DNA from: Parerythrobacter_A sp963761775
GTDB lineage: Bacteria > Pseudomonadota > Alphaproteobacteria > Sphingomonadales > Sphingomonadaceae
DNA: 64,000 bases
Assembly (NCBI GenBank): GCA_963761775.1
Contig: CAVXIF010000011.1
Span: 1,054,001 to 1,118,000 of the forward strand
Direction: 5' to 3'
This document shows, in pieces, positions 46,621 to 56,731 of this stretch. Position 1 is the stretch's first letter. Each line of letters starts with the position of its first letter. Below the pieces are notes generated by a model, which was given only the letters and a program-made list of their open reading frames with translations, searched no databases and was not told where the DNA came from. Position numbers and translations under genes: made by a program.

Positions 46621-46647
46621 AACTACCGATTACATTCCCCCAAACGA

Positions 46648-49565
46648 TTATTTCGCCCTTGCCAGCATCGGTTGCAAATAGTGGCCGGTGTAGCTCTCCG
46701 ACACGGCGGCAACCTTTTCCGGTGTGCCTTTGGCAACCACCTCTCCGCCTCTGACACCCCCGCCCGGACCGAGATCGAGAATGTAATCGGCCGTCTTGAT
46801 GACATCGAGGTTGTGCTCGATCACCACCACGCTGTTGCCCTGCTCCACCAGCCGGTGCAGCACTTCCAGCAGTTTGCGCACATCCTCGAAATGCAGGCCG
46901 GTGGTCGGCTCGTCCAGGATATAGAGCGTCTGTCCGGTGCTGCGTTTGGCGAGTTCCTTGGCGAGTTTCACGCGCTGCGCCTCGCCGCCCGATAGCGTGG
47001 TCGCCTGCTGGCCCACCTTGACGTAGCCCAGCCCCACCTCGTTCAGCATCGCCATGCGCACCTTGATCGGCGGCACGTTTTCGAAAAAGCCCTCCGCATC
47101 CTCGATCGTCATGTCCAGCACGTCGGCAATGGACAGGCCCTTGTGCTTCACTTCCAGCGTCTCGCGGTTGTAGCGGCGGCCATTGCACGTCTCGCAGGTG
47201 ACGTAGACGTCGGGCAGGAAGTGCATCTCGATCTTGATGAGGCCGTCGCCCTGGCACGCCTCGCACCGGCCGCCCTTCACGTTGAAGCTGAACCGCCCCG
47301 GCTTGTATCCGCGCGCCAGGCTTTCGGGCAGGCCGGCGAACCAGTCGCGGATCTGGGTGAAGGCGCCGGTGTAGGTGGCGGGGTTGCTGCGCGGCGTGCG
47401 ACCGATGGGCGACTGGTCGATCTCGATCACCTTGTCGCAATGCTCCAGCCCCGTAACCTTGTCGTGCGGCCCGGCGATCATCCGCGCCCCGTTCAGCGTG
47501 CGCGCGGCGACGGCGTACAGCGTGTCGATGGTGAAGCTGGACTTGCCGCTGCCCGATACGCCGGTGACGCAGGTGAAGGTGCCGAGCGGGATGGAGGCGG
47601 TGACATTGGCAAGGTTGTTGGCGCGCGCGCCGTGGACGGTCAGTTTCTTGCCATTGCCCTTGCGGCGTTTCTTCGGAACCGCGATCTCGCGCCGTGCCGG
47701 TGAGGTAGTCGGCGGTGAGCGACTTCTTCGATTTCAGCACCTGCTTCAGCGTGCCCTGCGCCACCACCTCGCCCCCGCGCACGCCCGCGCCGGGGCCGAG
47801 ATCGACAACATGGTCCGCCTGCCGGATGGCGTCCTCGTCATGCTCCACCACGATGACCGTGTTGCCAAGGTCGCGCAGGCGTTTCAGCGTCTCCAGCAGG
47901 CGGTCGTTGTCGCGCTGGTGCAGGCCGATGCTGGGTTCGTCGAGCACGTAGAGCACGCCCGATAGGCCGCTGCCGATCTGGCTGGCGAGGCGGATGCGCT
48001 GGCTCTCGCCGCCGGACAGGGTGCCCGATGGTGCGGTCGAGGTTGAGGTAGTCCAGCCCGACATTGTCGAGGAAGCCCAGCCGCTCGTTGATTTCCTTCA
48101 GGATGGCGGCGGCGATTTGCTGCTGCTGCGGGCCGAGCTGGTCGTTCAGGCCGAGGAAATAGGCCTTGGCATCGGCGACGCTCATCCTGGTGGGTTCGGC
48201 GATGTCGGTCGGGCCGTCGCGCCCTGCCACCTTCACCGCCAGCGCCTTCTCGTTCAGCCGCTTGCCGCCGCAGGTTTCGCAGGGCTGCGCGGTCTGGAAC
48301 TTGGCCAGCTCCTCGCGCATCCAGGTGCTTTCGGTCTGCATCATGCGGCGGTTGAGGTTGCCGATCACCCCCTCGAACGCCTTGTTGACGGTGTATTGCT
48401 TGCGCCCGTCCTTGAACGTCAGCGGCACCCGCTTGCCCTTCGTGCCATGCAGGATGACGGCGCGGTGGCCGGCGTCCATGTCCTGCCACGCGGTGGTCAG
48501 GTCGAAGCCGTATTCCTTTGCCAGACTGCCCAGCACCTGCATGTAGTAGGGCGATGGCGGGTTGGATTTGGCCCACGGCGCGATGGCGCCCTTCTTCAGC
48601 GTCAGCAGCTCGTTCGGCACCACCAGCTGCGGGTCGAACAGCTGCTTCTCGCCCAGCCCGTCGCAGGTCGCGCAGGCCCCCTGCGGCGCGTTGAAGCTGA
48701 ACAGGCGCGGCTCGATTTCCTCGATGGTGAAGCCGGAGACGGGACAGCTGAACCGTTCGGAAAAGACGATGCGGTTGGCGGGGACGCCGGTGCCCTTCAT
48801 TTGCGTCCCGGTCGCCACCTCGCCCTCGCGCCCCGGCACCACGCCGTCCGCCAGATCGACGTAAGCAAGCCCGTCCGCCAGCTTCAGCGCCTGTTCGAAA
48901 CTGTCCGCCAGCCGCGTTTCGAGGTCCGGTTTCACCGCCAGCCGGTCCACCACCACCTCGATGTCGTGCTTCAGCTTCTTGTCGAGCGCGGGCGCGTCTT
49001 CGATGGCGTAGAACTCGCCGTCCACCCGCACGCGCGTGAAGCCCGCCTTCTGCCACTCGGCCAGCTCGCGGCGGTATTCGCCCTTGCGGCTGCGGATCAC
49101 CGGGGCGAGCAGGTAGAGCCGCGTGCCATCGGGCAGCGCCATCACCCGGTCGACCATGGCCGACACGGTCTGCGCCTCGATCGGCAGGCCGGTCGCGGGG
49201 CTGTAGGGCACCCCCACCCGCGCCCACAACAGGCGCATGTAATCGTAGATCTCGGTGACAGTCGCCACGGTGCTGCGCGGGTTGCGGCTGGTGGTCTTCT
49301 GCTCGATGGAAATGGCGGGGCTGAGGCCATCGATATGCTCGACATCGGGCTTCTGCATCATCTCCAGGAACTGGCGCGCATAGGCGGAGAGGCTCTCGAC
49401 ATAGCGCCGCTGCCCCTCGGCATAGATGGTGTCGAACGCGAGGCTGGATTTGCCCGAGCCGGAGAGGCCGGTAATCACGATCAGCGCATCGCGCGGCAGA
49501 TCGATATCGACGCCCTTGAGGTTATGCTCGCGCGCGCCGCGTACGGAGATTTTGGTAAGTGCCAT
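46648..49565 (-). CDS. uvrA: Excinuclease ABC subunit A, two frame breaks
   Basis: UvrA recognises bulky DNA lesions in nucleotide excision repair. The N-terminal ATPase has GLSGSGKSSLAFDT and zinc-finger cysteines in CATCDGLGEKQLF and CETCGGKRLNE; the C-terminal half has CEACQGDGLIKIE, CETCNGRRYN, TTLSGGEAQRVKLAKEL and LDEPTTGLHF. Two extra bases break it: at 48029 (restoring LNLDRTSGTLSGGESQ) and 47695 (restoring DYLTGRREIAVPKKRRKG). Removing both gives 971 residues, the normal size. A LexA box 11 bases upstream of the start suggests SOS control. Accessory modules flank the gene on both sides. Confidence 0.95.
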
Positions 49566-49575
49566 AGCGCGCTGC

Positions 49576-49590
49576 GTTCCGGTAATGTTC
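49576..49590. promoter_or_regulatory. SOS (LexA) box immediately upstream of uvrA
   Basis: The plus strand reads GTTCCGGTAATGTTC, an exact GTTC-N7-GTTC. It ends only ten bases from the uvrA start codon, overlapping the Shine-Dalgarno zone. On the uvrA strand it reads GAAC-N7-GAAC, the reverse of the recA box orientation. The rest of the spacer to 49801 is AT-rich and shows no gene. Confidence 0.8.
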
Positions 49591-49801
49591 GGGGTGAGTC
49601 AAGGGAACCGAGGCGGTTGCCTTCCGATGCTCAACAGATGTGGGCGCACACATGAGGATTGCAAACAGCAACCATCACAAAATCTCATTAAGTAAGCCTT
49701 TGGCTGTCTAGGACGTCTTAACCATTTGTTTGATTGTAGGAGCCACAGGTTACGGTGTCTTTACTGTATTGAATCGTGCCGTGATGTTTCTCCCATCCGC
49801 A

Positions 49802-50311
49802 TTAAGCATTTCCTTTTGGGTGCTTGCTTGCAAGGCTATCAGCCAACCGAAGTTGATCGGCAATATCAGCAAGTTCGTCCAAGCGTGTTTTGGTAAGTCC
49901 TTCCTTACCGCCCGACGTCAGGCGATCCGCGAGCAATCTAGATTTTAAACGATCAAGGACAACGGCGAATAGTTCAAGCTGGTCGTGCCTCATAGGCTCC
50001 ACCAGATCGCGCCATCCGAACTTTGACGTTGCAGATACGGCCAAAGCGACACAGTTCCTGTTTGGTTTGTCTAACAAGGCATAGCGCTCCGCCACACATT
50101 CACTCACACCATATTGCCAGCTATCGTCATCCTCTATCGCGGCACGGCGGTTCTCAGCGAGTTTGGTAGACTGCGCATCACGTTCCCATGACCAGACTTT
50201 TGTTTGCTCCCAGCTCCACAGAATATATGCGCAAATACTGTCCACTTGCGTGTTTCCAATAGCTAGTATCGTATCAACGCATTGTTGTTCGAAGTTAGGC
50301 GTAAGCTTCAC
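49802..50311 (-). CDS. Hypothetical protein linked to DNA methyltransferase
   Basis: A 169-residue protein with no recognised domain and no signal or membrane segment. It is Trp- and charge-rich (ILWSWEQTKVWSWERDAQS). Its GTG start overlaps the stop of the methyltransferase gene (GTGA), so it is the second gene of that operon. Base composition is lower in GC than the flanking genes, consistent with transfer. It may be an accessory factor of the restriction-modification enzyme. Confidence 0.65.
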   Translation of the reverse strand: MKLTPNFEQQCVDTILAIGNTQVDSICAYILWSWEQTKVWSWERDAQSTKLAENRRAAIEDDDSWQYGVSECVAERYALLDKPNRNCVALAVSATSKFGWRDLVEPMRHDQLELFAVVLDRLKSRLLADRLTSGGKEGLTKTRLDELADIADQLRLADSLASKHPKGNA

Positions 50312-51942
50312 AGCAATTTTGGTGATTTTTTCGTATCCACCTCCCGCTTCGCCCGCTTCATCGTGCTACGATCGATGTTCGGCAGGCGGGGGCGTTTGTT
50401 TTGGTGCCAGTATTCGGCCAGTGTGATGATCTGGATGCGCGGATAGCGGCCATGTTCGCCCAGGTCGTAGGTGCCCGCCGCCGCTGCGCGGGCTTCCATC
50501 TGGCGGGTCGGGTTGGCGGCCATCAGCAGGATGCCGACCGCCGCGTTCTGGCGCCCGATGGTTTCCACCAGTTCACTTATCCAGCCGACGCCCTTGTTCT
50601 CGCCGCCCTTCACGCTGATGATGGCTTTCTCTTCGAGCACGCGCTGCTTCTCGCCGTCCCAGCCGTTGAAATAGATAAGCCCGTCCACCCCGCCATCCGC
50701 GCCCTTGCCGGTGCGATAGGGCTGGCCGTCGATGGCAGTAACCGCCCATTTCTCGAACTCGTTCTTGTCGCGCTCTGCCAGATCGCGCGCGGCGTCGAGC
50801 GATTCTGGGCGGCCCTTTACGGCGAAGTCTATGCCGGGGAAGGCATCGTGCATCCGCTTCTCGATCAGGCTGACGGCGAGATGGGTCACGTCGATCCCGA
50901 TCCACTTGCGCCCCAGCTTCTGCGCCGCATGGACCGCAGTTCCGTAACCGCAGAACGGATCGAGCACCACGTCGCCCTCGTTGGACGATGCGGCGATGAT
51001 GCGTTTGAGGAGGGCAAGTGGCTTTTGGGTGGGGTAGCCGAGGCGTTCTGCGGCAGACGCATGTATTGGCGGAAGATCTTCCCAGATATCGGTAACCGGA
51101 ACGCCTGCACTGTCCTCTAAGAAAATCTTCTTTCGCAAACGGGCGTTCTCTTTTTTTGGAAAAAATAGGCGCCCTTCTTTGTCATATTGTTCCATTACTT
51201 TTCGAGATACCGCCCAACCGTTTGGGTGAGGTTGATAAGTGATACCATTGCTTGCGGTAAAATCGTACCGCAGGTTTGGCCTTACTCCAGGATTTCGCAA
51301 ATAACTTCGACGGAATCTTCTGCCTTCTTCATCAATATGTACAAAATGCTCTTCAATGTATTCACTAGAGTAGGGACGATATACTTGGTTGTGCGTAAAA
51401 TCTGTACCTTTTGAATAGTAAAGTATTATATCATGAACCCCAGCGAAGTTGCGCTTTGTGTTGCCATGAGCCGATGTGCGCTTCCAAATGAGCTCGCTGC
51501 GAAAACTTTTTGGTCCAAACACCCCATCCAACAGCAGCTTAAGATAGTGGCTCGCGGTCGGGTCGCAGTGGAGATACAGACTGCCGGTCAGCTTCAGCAC
51601 GCGGTGCAATTCCAGCAGGCGCACTGCCATCATCGACAGATAGGCCATCATATCGTTGTCGCCCAGGAAGCCGCGCATCGCGCGCAGCAGTTCGAAGGTC
51701 TGCGTGGCCCCGCTCTTACGGACCTCGCCATAGGCGTCCTCTGCCGCCTCGTTCCAGTGCCAGGTATCCTCGAACGCCACGATCTGCGCATCGCTGTCCT
51801 GGCCCTCAGGTGACTTGAACAGAATGTTGTAATTGGCGTTCGAATTGAACGGCGGGTCGAGATAGATCAGGTCCACGCTCTCGTCCGCGACATGCTCGCG
51901 CAGGACATGCAGATTGTCGCCGTAGTGCAGGGTATTTGTCAT
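50308..51942 (-). CDS. DNA methyltransferase with C-terminal Mrr-like nuclease motif
   Basis: A 544-residue protein. Residues 1-370 are an N6-adenine/N4-cytosine methyltransferase of beta order: motif IV YLDPPFNSNANY (DPPF at 29-32) precedes the SAM motif VVLDPFCGYGTAVHAA (328-334). The C-terminal 150 residues hold GKGADGGVDGLIYFNG (413-421) and IISVKGGENKG (443-447), matching the Mrr-type PD-(D/E)xK pattern G-x-D-G-G-x-D ... x-K. So methylation and cleavage may reside in one chain. Parts of the recognition region (51060-51480) are AT-rich. The target sequence cannot be read. Confidence 0.85.
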   Translation of the reverse strand: MTNTLHYGDNLHVLREHVADESVDLIYLDPPFNSNANYNILFKSPEGQDSDAQIVAFEDTWHWNEAAEDAYGEVRKSGATQTFELLRAMRGFLGDNDMMAYLSMMAVRLLELHRVLKLTGSLYLHCDPTASHYLKLLLDGVFGPKSFRSELIWKRTSAHGNTKRNFAGVHDIILYYSKGTDFTHNQVYRPYSSEYIEEHFVHIDEEGRRFRRSYLRNPGVRPNLRYDFTASNGITYQPHPNGWAVSRKVMEQYDKEGRLFFPKKENARLRKKIFLEDSAGVPVTDIWEDLPPIHASAAERLGYPTQKPLALLKRIIAASSNEGDVVLDPFCGYGTAVHAAQKLGRKWIGIDVTHLAVSLIEKRMHDAFPGIDFAVKGRPESLDAARDLAERDKNEFEKWAVTAIDGQPYRTGKGADGGVDGLIYFNGWDGEKQRVLEEKAIISVKGGENKGVGWISELVETIGRQNAAVGILLMAANPTRQMEARAAAAGTYDLGEHGRYPRIQIITLAEYWHQNKRPRLPNIDRSTMKRAKREVDTKKSPKLL

Positions 51943-52032
51943 GCGGTCGGAATGGCGCGAAGCGGAGCGGGTGGCAAGCGACGAACCCGTTTCCGCTATC
52001 CTCTAAAGTTCGTCTTGGGGAGAGGTAAAAAA

Positions 52033-52992
52033 CTAAAACAAAGTCTGCCGCACCGGCACTTCCAGCCCCGCCTGCTCCGCGATCATGCCGATCCATTGTG
52101 CCACCTGCGCCACTTCCTCTTCGCCCACCGCGCTCAGCGTGCGCTTGGTGTCGGCGGTGTCTTTCGCGGCGAAGTTGCCGCCCAGCTTGGCATGGGTGGT
52201 GAAGGCGGGGCCGGTGGCGATGGCGTCCACCTGCGCGTCGCTGGCGTCCAGTGTCGTGAAGTCCGCCAGTGCGCGGATCGTTTCGGCGCGGGCGGTGTCG
52301 AAGCGGTCGCCGTCCAGCACGCGCACGCGGTCGCCATAGCGGTCGGCCAGCTGTGCCAGGAACCGCTGGTTCAGGAACCAGGCAAGGCCCGCCGCCTGCA
52401 TGTCGGTCATGGCGAAGACCTCGGCGGGCGGCATGCCGAAATCCATCCCGGCATAGCCCTGCATCTCGGCATAAAGCTGTCGCCCCCAGCACCGCCCCAT
52501 CAGCCCCTTGCGCATCACCGCGTTGAGGAAGCTGGGCAGCGGATTGGTCATCAGCACCGCCTTTGCTTCAGGCCGCGTGTCCATCAGCAGCGGCACCACG
52601 GCATTGGCGTGGTTGGTCGGCTTGACGAACACCGCCTGTTCGCCCTCCCCCGTGCGCGACAGCAGATCGAGCAGCGGCCCGGCCAGCCGCTGCCGGTCCT
52701 CGCCCGCATTGTTGAGCGCGACGATGATGCGCGGCTCCGCCAGTCCGGCCGCCAGCCCCGGATGGTTCAGCGCGCGGACCAGCAGGGTGGACCGGCAAAA
52801 GGCGGTGTGGAAGATAAAGTGCAGCGAGCCGGTGGCGGGCTGCATCGCGGCTATGTCGTCGAACGACACCCAGCAGGCGTCGGCGGGGGTGGCGGGTGTC
52901 CGGTCGGCCAGGAACCCCGGCTCGCCCAGCGTCGCGCGCGGAATACGCTGGAACTGCACCGCCCGCCGCGACCGGTCGATGGTGTGCGGCAT
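52033..52992 (-). CDS. Sulfotransferase-like P-loop protein
   Basis: A 319-residue protein. The segment LHFIFHTAFCRSTLLVRALNHPG looks like the 5'-phosphosulfate-binding loop of sulfotransferases, and KAVLMTNPLPSFLNAVMRKG fits the 3'-phosphate region. The C-terminal part resembles the end of the same fold (FTTHAKLGGNFAAKDTADTKRT). I cannot tell the acceptor. It stands alone between the methyltransferase and lysozyme genes. The spacer 52993-53257 shows no gene. Confidence 0.6.
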   Translation of the reverse strand: MPHTIDRSRRAVQFQRIPRATLGEPGFLADRTPATPADACWVSFDDIAAMQPATGSLHFIFHTAFCRSTLLVRALNHPGLAAGLAEPRIIVALNNAGEDRQRLAGPLLDLLSRTGEGEQAVFVKPTNHANAVVPLLMDTRPEAKAVLMTNPLPSFLNAVMRKGLMGRCWGRQLYAEMQGYAGMDFGMPPAEVFAMTDMQAAGLAWFLNQRFLAQLADRYGDRVRVLDGDRFDTARAETIRALADFTTLDASDAQVDAIATGPAFTTHAKLGGNFAAKDTADTKRTLSAVGEEEVAQVAQWIGMIAEQAGLEVPVRQTLF

Positions 52993-53257
52993 CCATGTGG
53001 GATCGGCGGCGATGCGGTGGGGGTTGGGTCGGCGCGGGTTGGCATGGCGTGCGGATTAGCGCGGTAGGCAGGGTGTGCAAAGCATGCGCAGCCCTCCCAC
53101 CTGCCCTCCACACCGGACGAAGTGTGGACCGATGCCGCACGCTGCCCGTTGATAGGGTAAGAACAAAACAGGGGCGGATTATCCGGTTGCGCGTATGTCG
53201 CATGGATCGAGAACACATTTTTGTGCGGCCCCTTCAATACAATTTAACAGAGGCCAC

Positions 53258-54062
53258 ATGACCGATACCGTCTTCCTTCCGCCCCTTCGCACCGCAACCG
53301 CTCCGGCACCGCCGGGCGTAATGCGGGGCCGGACGAAACGACGGCGGGATGCGGTGCGCAGGCTGGTCGACCGGATGCGCGAACGCCGCAATGCGCGCCG
53401 GTTCGACAAGGAGGCGCGAATAGCCGCCGACCTGCGCCCGCGCCGCCGCAAGCGGAAGGTTGCACTGGCTCTTTCTGCCAGCATTGTCGGGTTGAACGCG
53501 CTCGCGCTGGACACCTTGATGCCGCAAGTCAGCCGAAGCCGCGATATCCACTGTCGACATGCGACAGGATGCGAACAATTTGCAGGTCAGCGACGCGCTG
53601 AAAGAAGCGTTGATCGAGGAAGAAGGGGTTCGCTTTACCGTCTACCGGGACGTTGCGGGCTATGCGACTGTGGGCGTCGGGCATTTGGTTCAGCCCGATG
53701 ACGGGTTGCGCATCGGCGATCGAATAGACGAGGACACTGCACTGGCACTGCTCGACGAAGACCTCGATCACGCCGAGAGAGTTGCGCGCGATCTGATCGA
53801 TGACATGCCGGTCAACCAATACGAATTCGATGCACTGGTCGATCTAGTCTATAATGTCGGCGAAGGCACGGTGTCGGAACGTAACAGCCCCGCGCTCAAT
53901 GCGGCGCTCGATGCGCATGACTACCGCGGGGTTGCTGAGGAGCTGGCCTATCACAATGCCGGCGGTGCCCAGGCCGGCGGGCTTGTCATTCGTAGCGAAC
54001 GCCGCACCAATATGTTCCTGAACGGAGACTACGCCGACCCGCGGGATACGTTCGCAACCTGA
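53258..54062 (+). CDS. GH24 lysozyme with basic N-terminus and membrane anchor, frame broken at about 53534
   Basis: A 267-residue protein. The first 70 residues are highly basic (RGRTKRRRDAVRRLVDRMRE and similar), followed by one hydrophobic helix (VALALSASIVGLNALALDTL), then a GH24 phage-type lysozyme domain. The catalytic motif is EEEGVRFTVYRDVAGYATVGVGH, with Glu, Asp and Thr in the T4 pattern, and NQYEFDALVDLVYNVGEG follows. An extra C at 53533-53534 breaks the frame; removing it gives MPQVSEAAISTVDMRQDA. A lysozyme-only ORF from 53559 is possible but lacks the membrane part. It may be an anchored autolysin or a domesticated endolysin. Confidence 0.82.
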
Positions 54063-54141
54063 TCCGTTGCATATTCAGCCACTTCCCTTCACATCGAAAA
54101 CACAGGCGGGCCAACCCGCGACCAATATTCCGGAGATTCTT

Positions 54142-56431
54142 ATGAACCGCTTCACCCCTACCGCTGCGTCCGCACTGGCCATCATGATGGGAGGATGCGC
54201 GACGACACAACCTTCGGGCGATACGGCAATGACGGTGCCCGCAACCGGGGGAACAATCGGCCAGGCGCAAGTCGGCGACAGCCTGTTCGCAGACGTGCCG
54301 ACCGGGACGGGCTATTTCGCGACAGATAGCACGCTACCCTATCAGACGCCCGACTTCTCCGCCGTCTCGGAAGACGATTACCTCCCCGCATTCCGCGAGG
54401 CGATGGCGATCCATTCCGCCGAAATCGATGCGATCAAGAACAACCCCGCCCCGCCCACATTCGAAAACACCATTGTCGCGCTGGAAATGTCCGGCGCGAT
54501 GCTGGACCGTGTGGCGCGCGTTTTCTACACGCTGACGGGTGCGAACACGACCGACGCACTCGATGCCATCGACGCCGAAATCTCGCCCGAACTGACGGCG
54601 CATGGGGACAGCATCAATCTCGACCCCGTGCTTTTTGCTCGGGTAAAGGCGGTTTACGATGCGCGCGACACACTGTCGCTCAACACCGAGAACACGCGGC
54701 TGCTCGGAAATCGCCTATGCCGATATGGTGCATGCCGGCGCCAAGCTGACCGATGCGCAGAAGACCGATGTGCGCACGATCAATACGCGCCTGTCGGAAC
54801 TGACCACGCAATTCGGCAAGACCGTGCGCGAGGCGACGGTGGACGGCGCGCTGGTAGTCGACGACAAGGCGGCGCTCGCCGGACTGCCGGACAGTGCCAT
54901 CGAAAGCGCGGCGAAGGCCGCCGCCGACCGCGATATGCCGGGCAAATATGTCGTCGCGCTTCAGAACACCACGCAACAGCCCCTGTTGCCGAGCATGGAA
55001 AACCGTGCCGCGCGCGAGGCGCTGTTCAAGGCAAGCTACAACCGGGCCGACCGTGGCGAACACGACACCCGCATGATGATCGCCGAAATCGCGCAGCTTC
55101 GTGCGCGCAAGGCAGCGCTGTTCGGCGCGCCGGACTGGGCGAGCTACACCATGTATGACCGCATGGCGAAGACGCCCCAAACCGCGCTCGACTTCATGCA
55201 GCAGATGGTCCCTGCCCTCGCCGCGACGCAGCGGCGCGAGGCCGCGATGCTGAACGAGCAGATCAAGGCCGAAGGTGGCGATTTCGACGTGCAGCCATGG
55301 GACTGGGCGCGCTATGCCGAAAAGGTCCGCAAGGCGCAGTTCGACATGGATGACGGCGCACTGAAGCCCTATTTCGAGTTGACCCGGGTGCTGGAAGACG
55401 GCGTGTTCTACGCCGCAACGCAGCTTTACGGCATCACGTTCGAACGCCGTACCGACTTGCCCGTCTACCATCCCGATGTGTCGACCTACACCGTGTTCGA
55501 GGCGGATGGTTCGGAACTCGGCATCTTCTATTTCGACCCGTTCCAGCGCCCGTCCAAGCGGGGCGGTGCGTGGATGAGCAATCTTGTGGACCAGAGCGAG
55601 CTGAACGGCACCAGCCCGGTCATCTACAACGTGCTGAACATCCCCAAGGCCGCCGATGGCGAGCCGCAGCTCGTCAGCTTCGACAACGTCAACACGCTGT
55701 TCCACGAATTCGGCCATGCGCTGCACGGCTTCTTCGCCGACCAGACCTATGCCAGCATTTCGGGCACGGCGACGGCGCGTGATTTCGTGGAATATCCCAG
55801 CCAGGTGAACGAGATGTGGGCGACCTATCCCGCGATTCTGTCCAACTATGCCAAGCATTACGAAACCGGCGAAACCATCCCGACGGCAATGATCGAGAAG
55901 ATGGAAGCGGCCTCCAAATTCAACCAGGGATACGAGCTGGGCGAAGTTGTCGAGGCCGCGCTTCTCGACATGCGCTGGCATGCTCTGTCGCCCGAACAGG
56001 CCGCCGCCATCGATACGCCGGAAAAGGTCGATGCGTTCGAAGCCAAGGCGCTGGCCGAGCTGGGACTGGAAGTGGCGCTGGTGCCGCCGCGCTATCGCAG
56101 CACCTATTTCAACCACATCTTCAGCAGCCCGACCGGCTATTCGTCCGGCTATTACAGCTATCTGTGGACCGAGATGCTGGATCGCGACAGCCGCAAATGG
56201 TTCATGGACAATGGTGGCCTGACCCGCGCCAATGGCGATCACCAGCGCAAGACAGTGCTGAGCCGTGGCGGGACGATGGACTATTTCGAGATGTTCGAAA
56301 ACTTCGCCGGTCGCCAGCCCGACGTGACGCCGATGCTGGAAGCACGCGGCCTGATTGCGGGCGATGGGGACGAGGGTGCAGCGACGAACACCGACGGAGC
56401 GCTGCCCGGCGATGCGGTGAGCGCCCTGTAA
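54142..56431 (+). CDS. M3 family metallopeptidase (peptidyl-dipeptidase Dcp type), frame broken at about 54709
   Basis: A lipoprotein-type zinc peptidase that trims dipeptides from peptides. The N-terminus is a lipoprotein signal (SALAIMMGGCATTQ). The zinc site is FHEFGHALHGF with the downstream Glu in EYPSQVNEMWAT. An extra A in AAA (54708-54710) breaks the frame; removal restores NTRLLGIAYADMVHAGAK and a protein of about 762 residues. The ATG at 54142 has GGAG seven bases upstream. It is convergent with the B12 operon, four bases away. Confidence 0.9.
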
Positions 56432-56434
56432 CCG

Positions 56435-56731
56435 TCACAGTTTGCCGCGCCACACCAGCGATTGCCGGTTGAGCGCGGACAGATCGGCTTTGCCGTCAAG
56501 CGCCGCCTCGCCCAGTGCGATGGCGGCGCTTAGCTGTTGGTCGGTCGCGTTGCGATAGGCCGGGGCGGCAATCGCATCGCGCCACGGCCTGCCGACCGCG
56601 TTGTCGAGCAGGATCCGCTGGAAACAATGGTCGAGACGGACGGGCCACGCCTGCGCCTTCGCAACGGCAGGCATTGTTTCGCGGGTCAGCGCGAACCAGC
56701 GCGCTTCGAGCGTCGCGCGTTCATTCTGCAT
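56435..56731 (-). CDS. Small conserved protein at the end of the B12 uptake operon
   Basis: A 98-residue cytoplasmic protein with WFALTRETMPAVAKAQAWPV then the striking HCFQRILLDNAVGRPWRDAI and a late ALNRQSLVWRGKL. I recognise the pattern from sphingomonad genomes but not its function; some are labelled acetyltransferase-related without clear support. Its ATG overlaps the ATPase gene end by 11 bases, so it is the fifth gene of the operon. Confidence 0.7.
   Translation of the reverse strand: MQNERATLEARWFALTRETMPAVAKAQAWPVRLDHCFQRILLDNAVGRPWRDAIAAPAYRNATDQQLSAAIALGEAALDGKADLSALNRQSLVWRGKL

Larger units (their letters stand above)
46203..46647. other. Gene-free spacer with repeats and uvrA relic
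   Basis: This 445-base stretch holds no intact gene. From left to right: an AT-rich start that would carry the promoter of the pentapeptide operon (46203-46370), a relic of a uvrA 3' end interrupted by a palindrome (46370-46590), and a second palindrome (46588-46620) next to the uvrA stop. Confidence 0.7.

Noticed and set aside
47994..49655. Long plus-strand open frame opposite uvrA
   Set aside because: Antisense shadow; uvrA motifs on the other strand are unambiguous.
54680..56242. Long minus-strand open frame opposite the M3 peptidase
   Set aside because: High-GC antisense shadow of a conserved gene; the composition is His/Arg-rich and without motifs.
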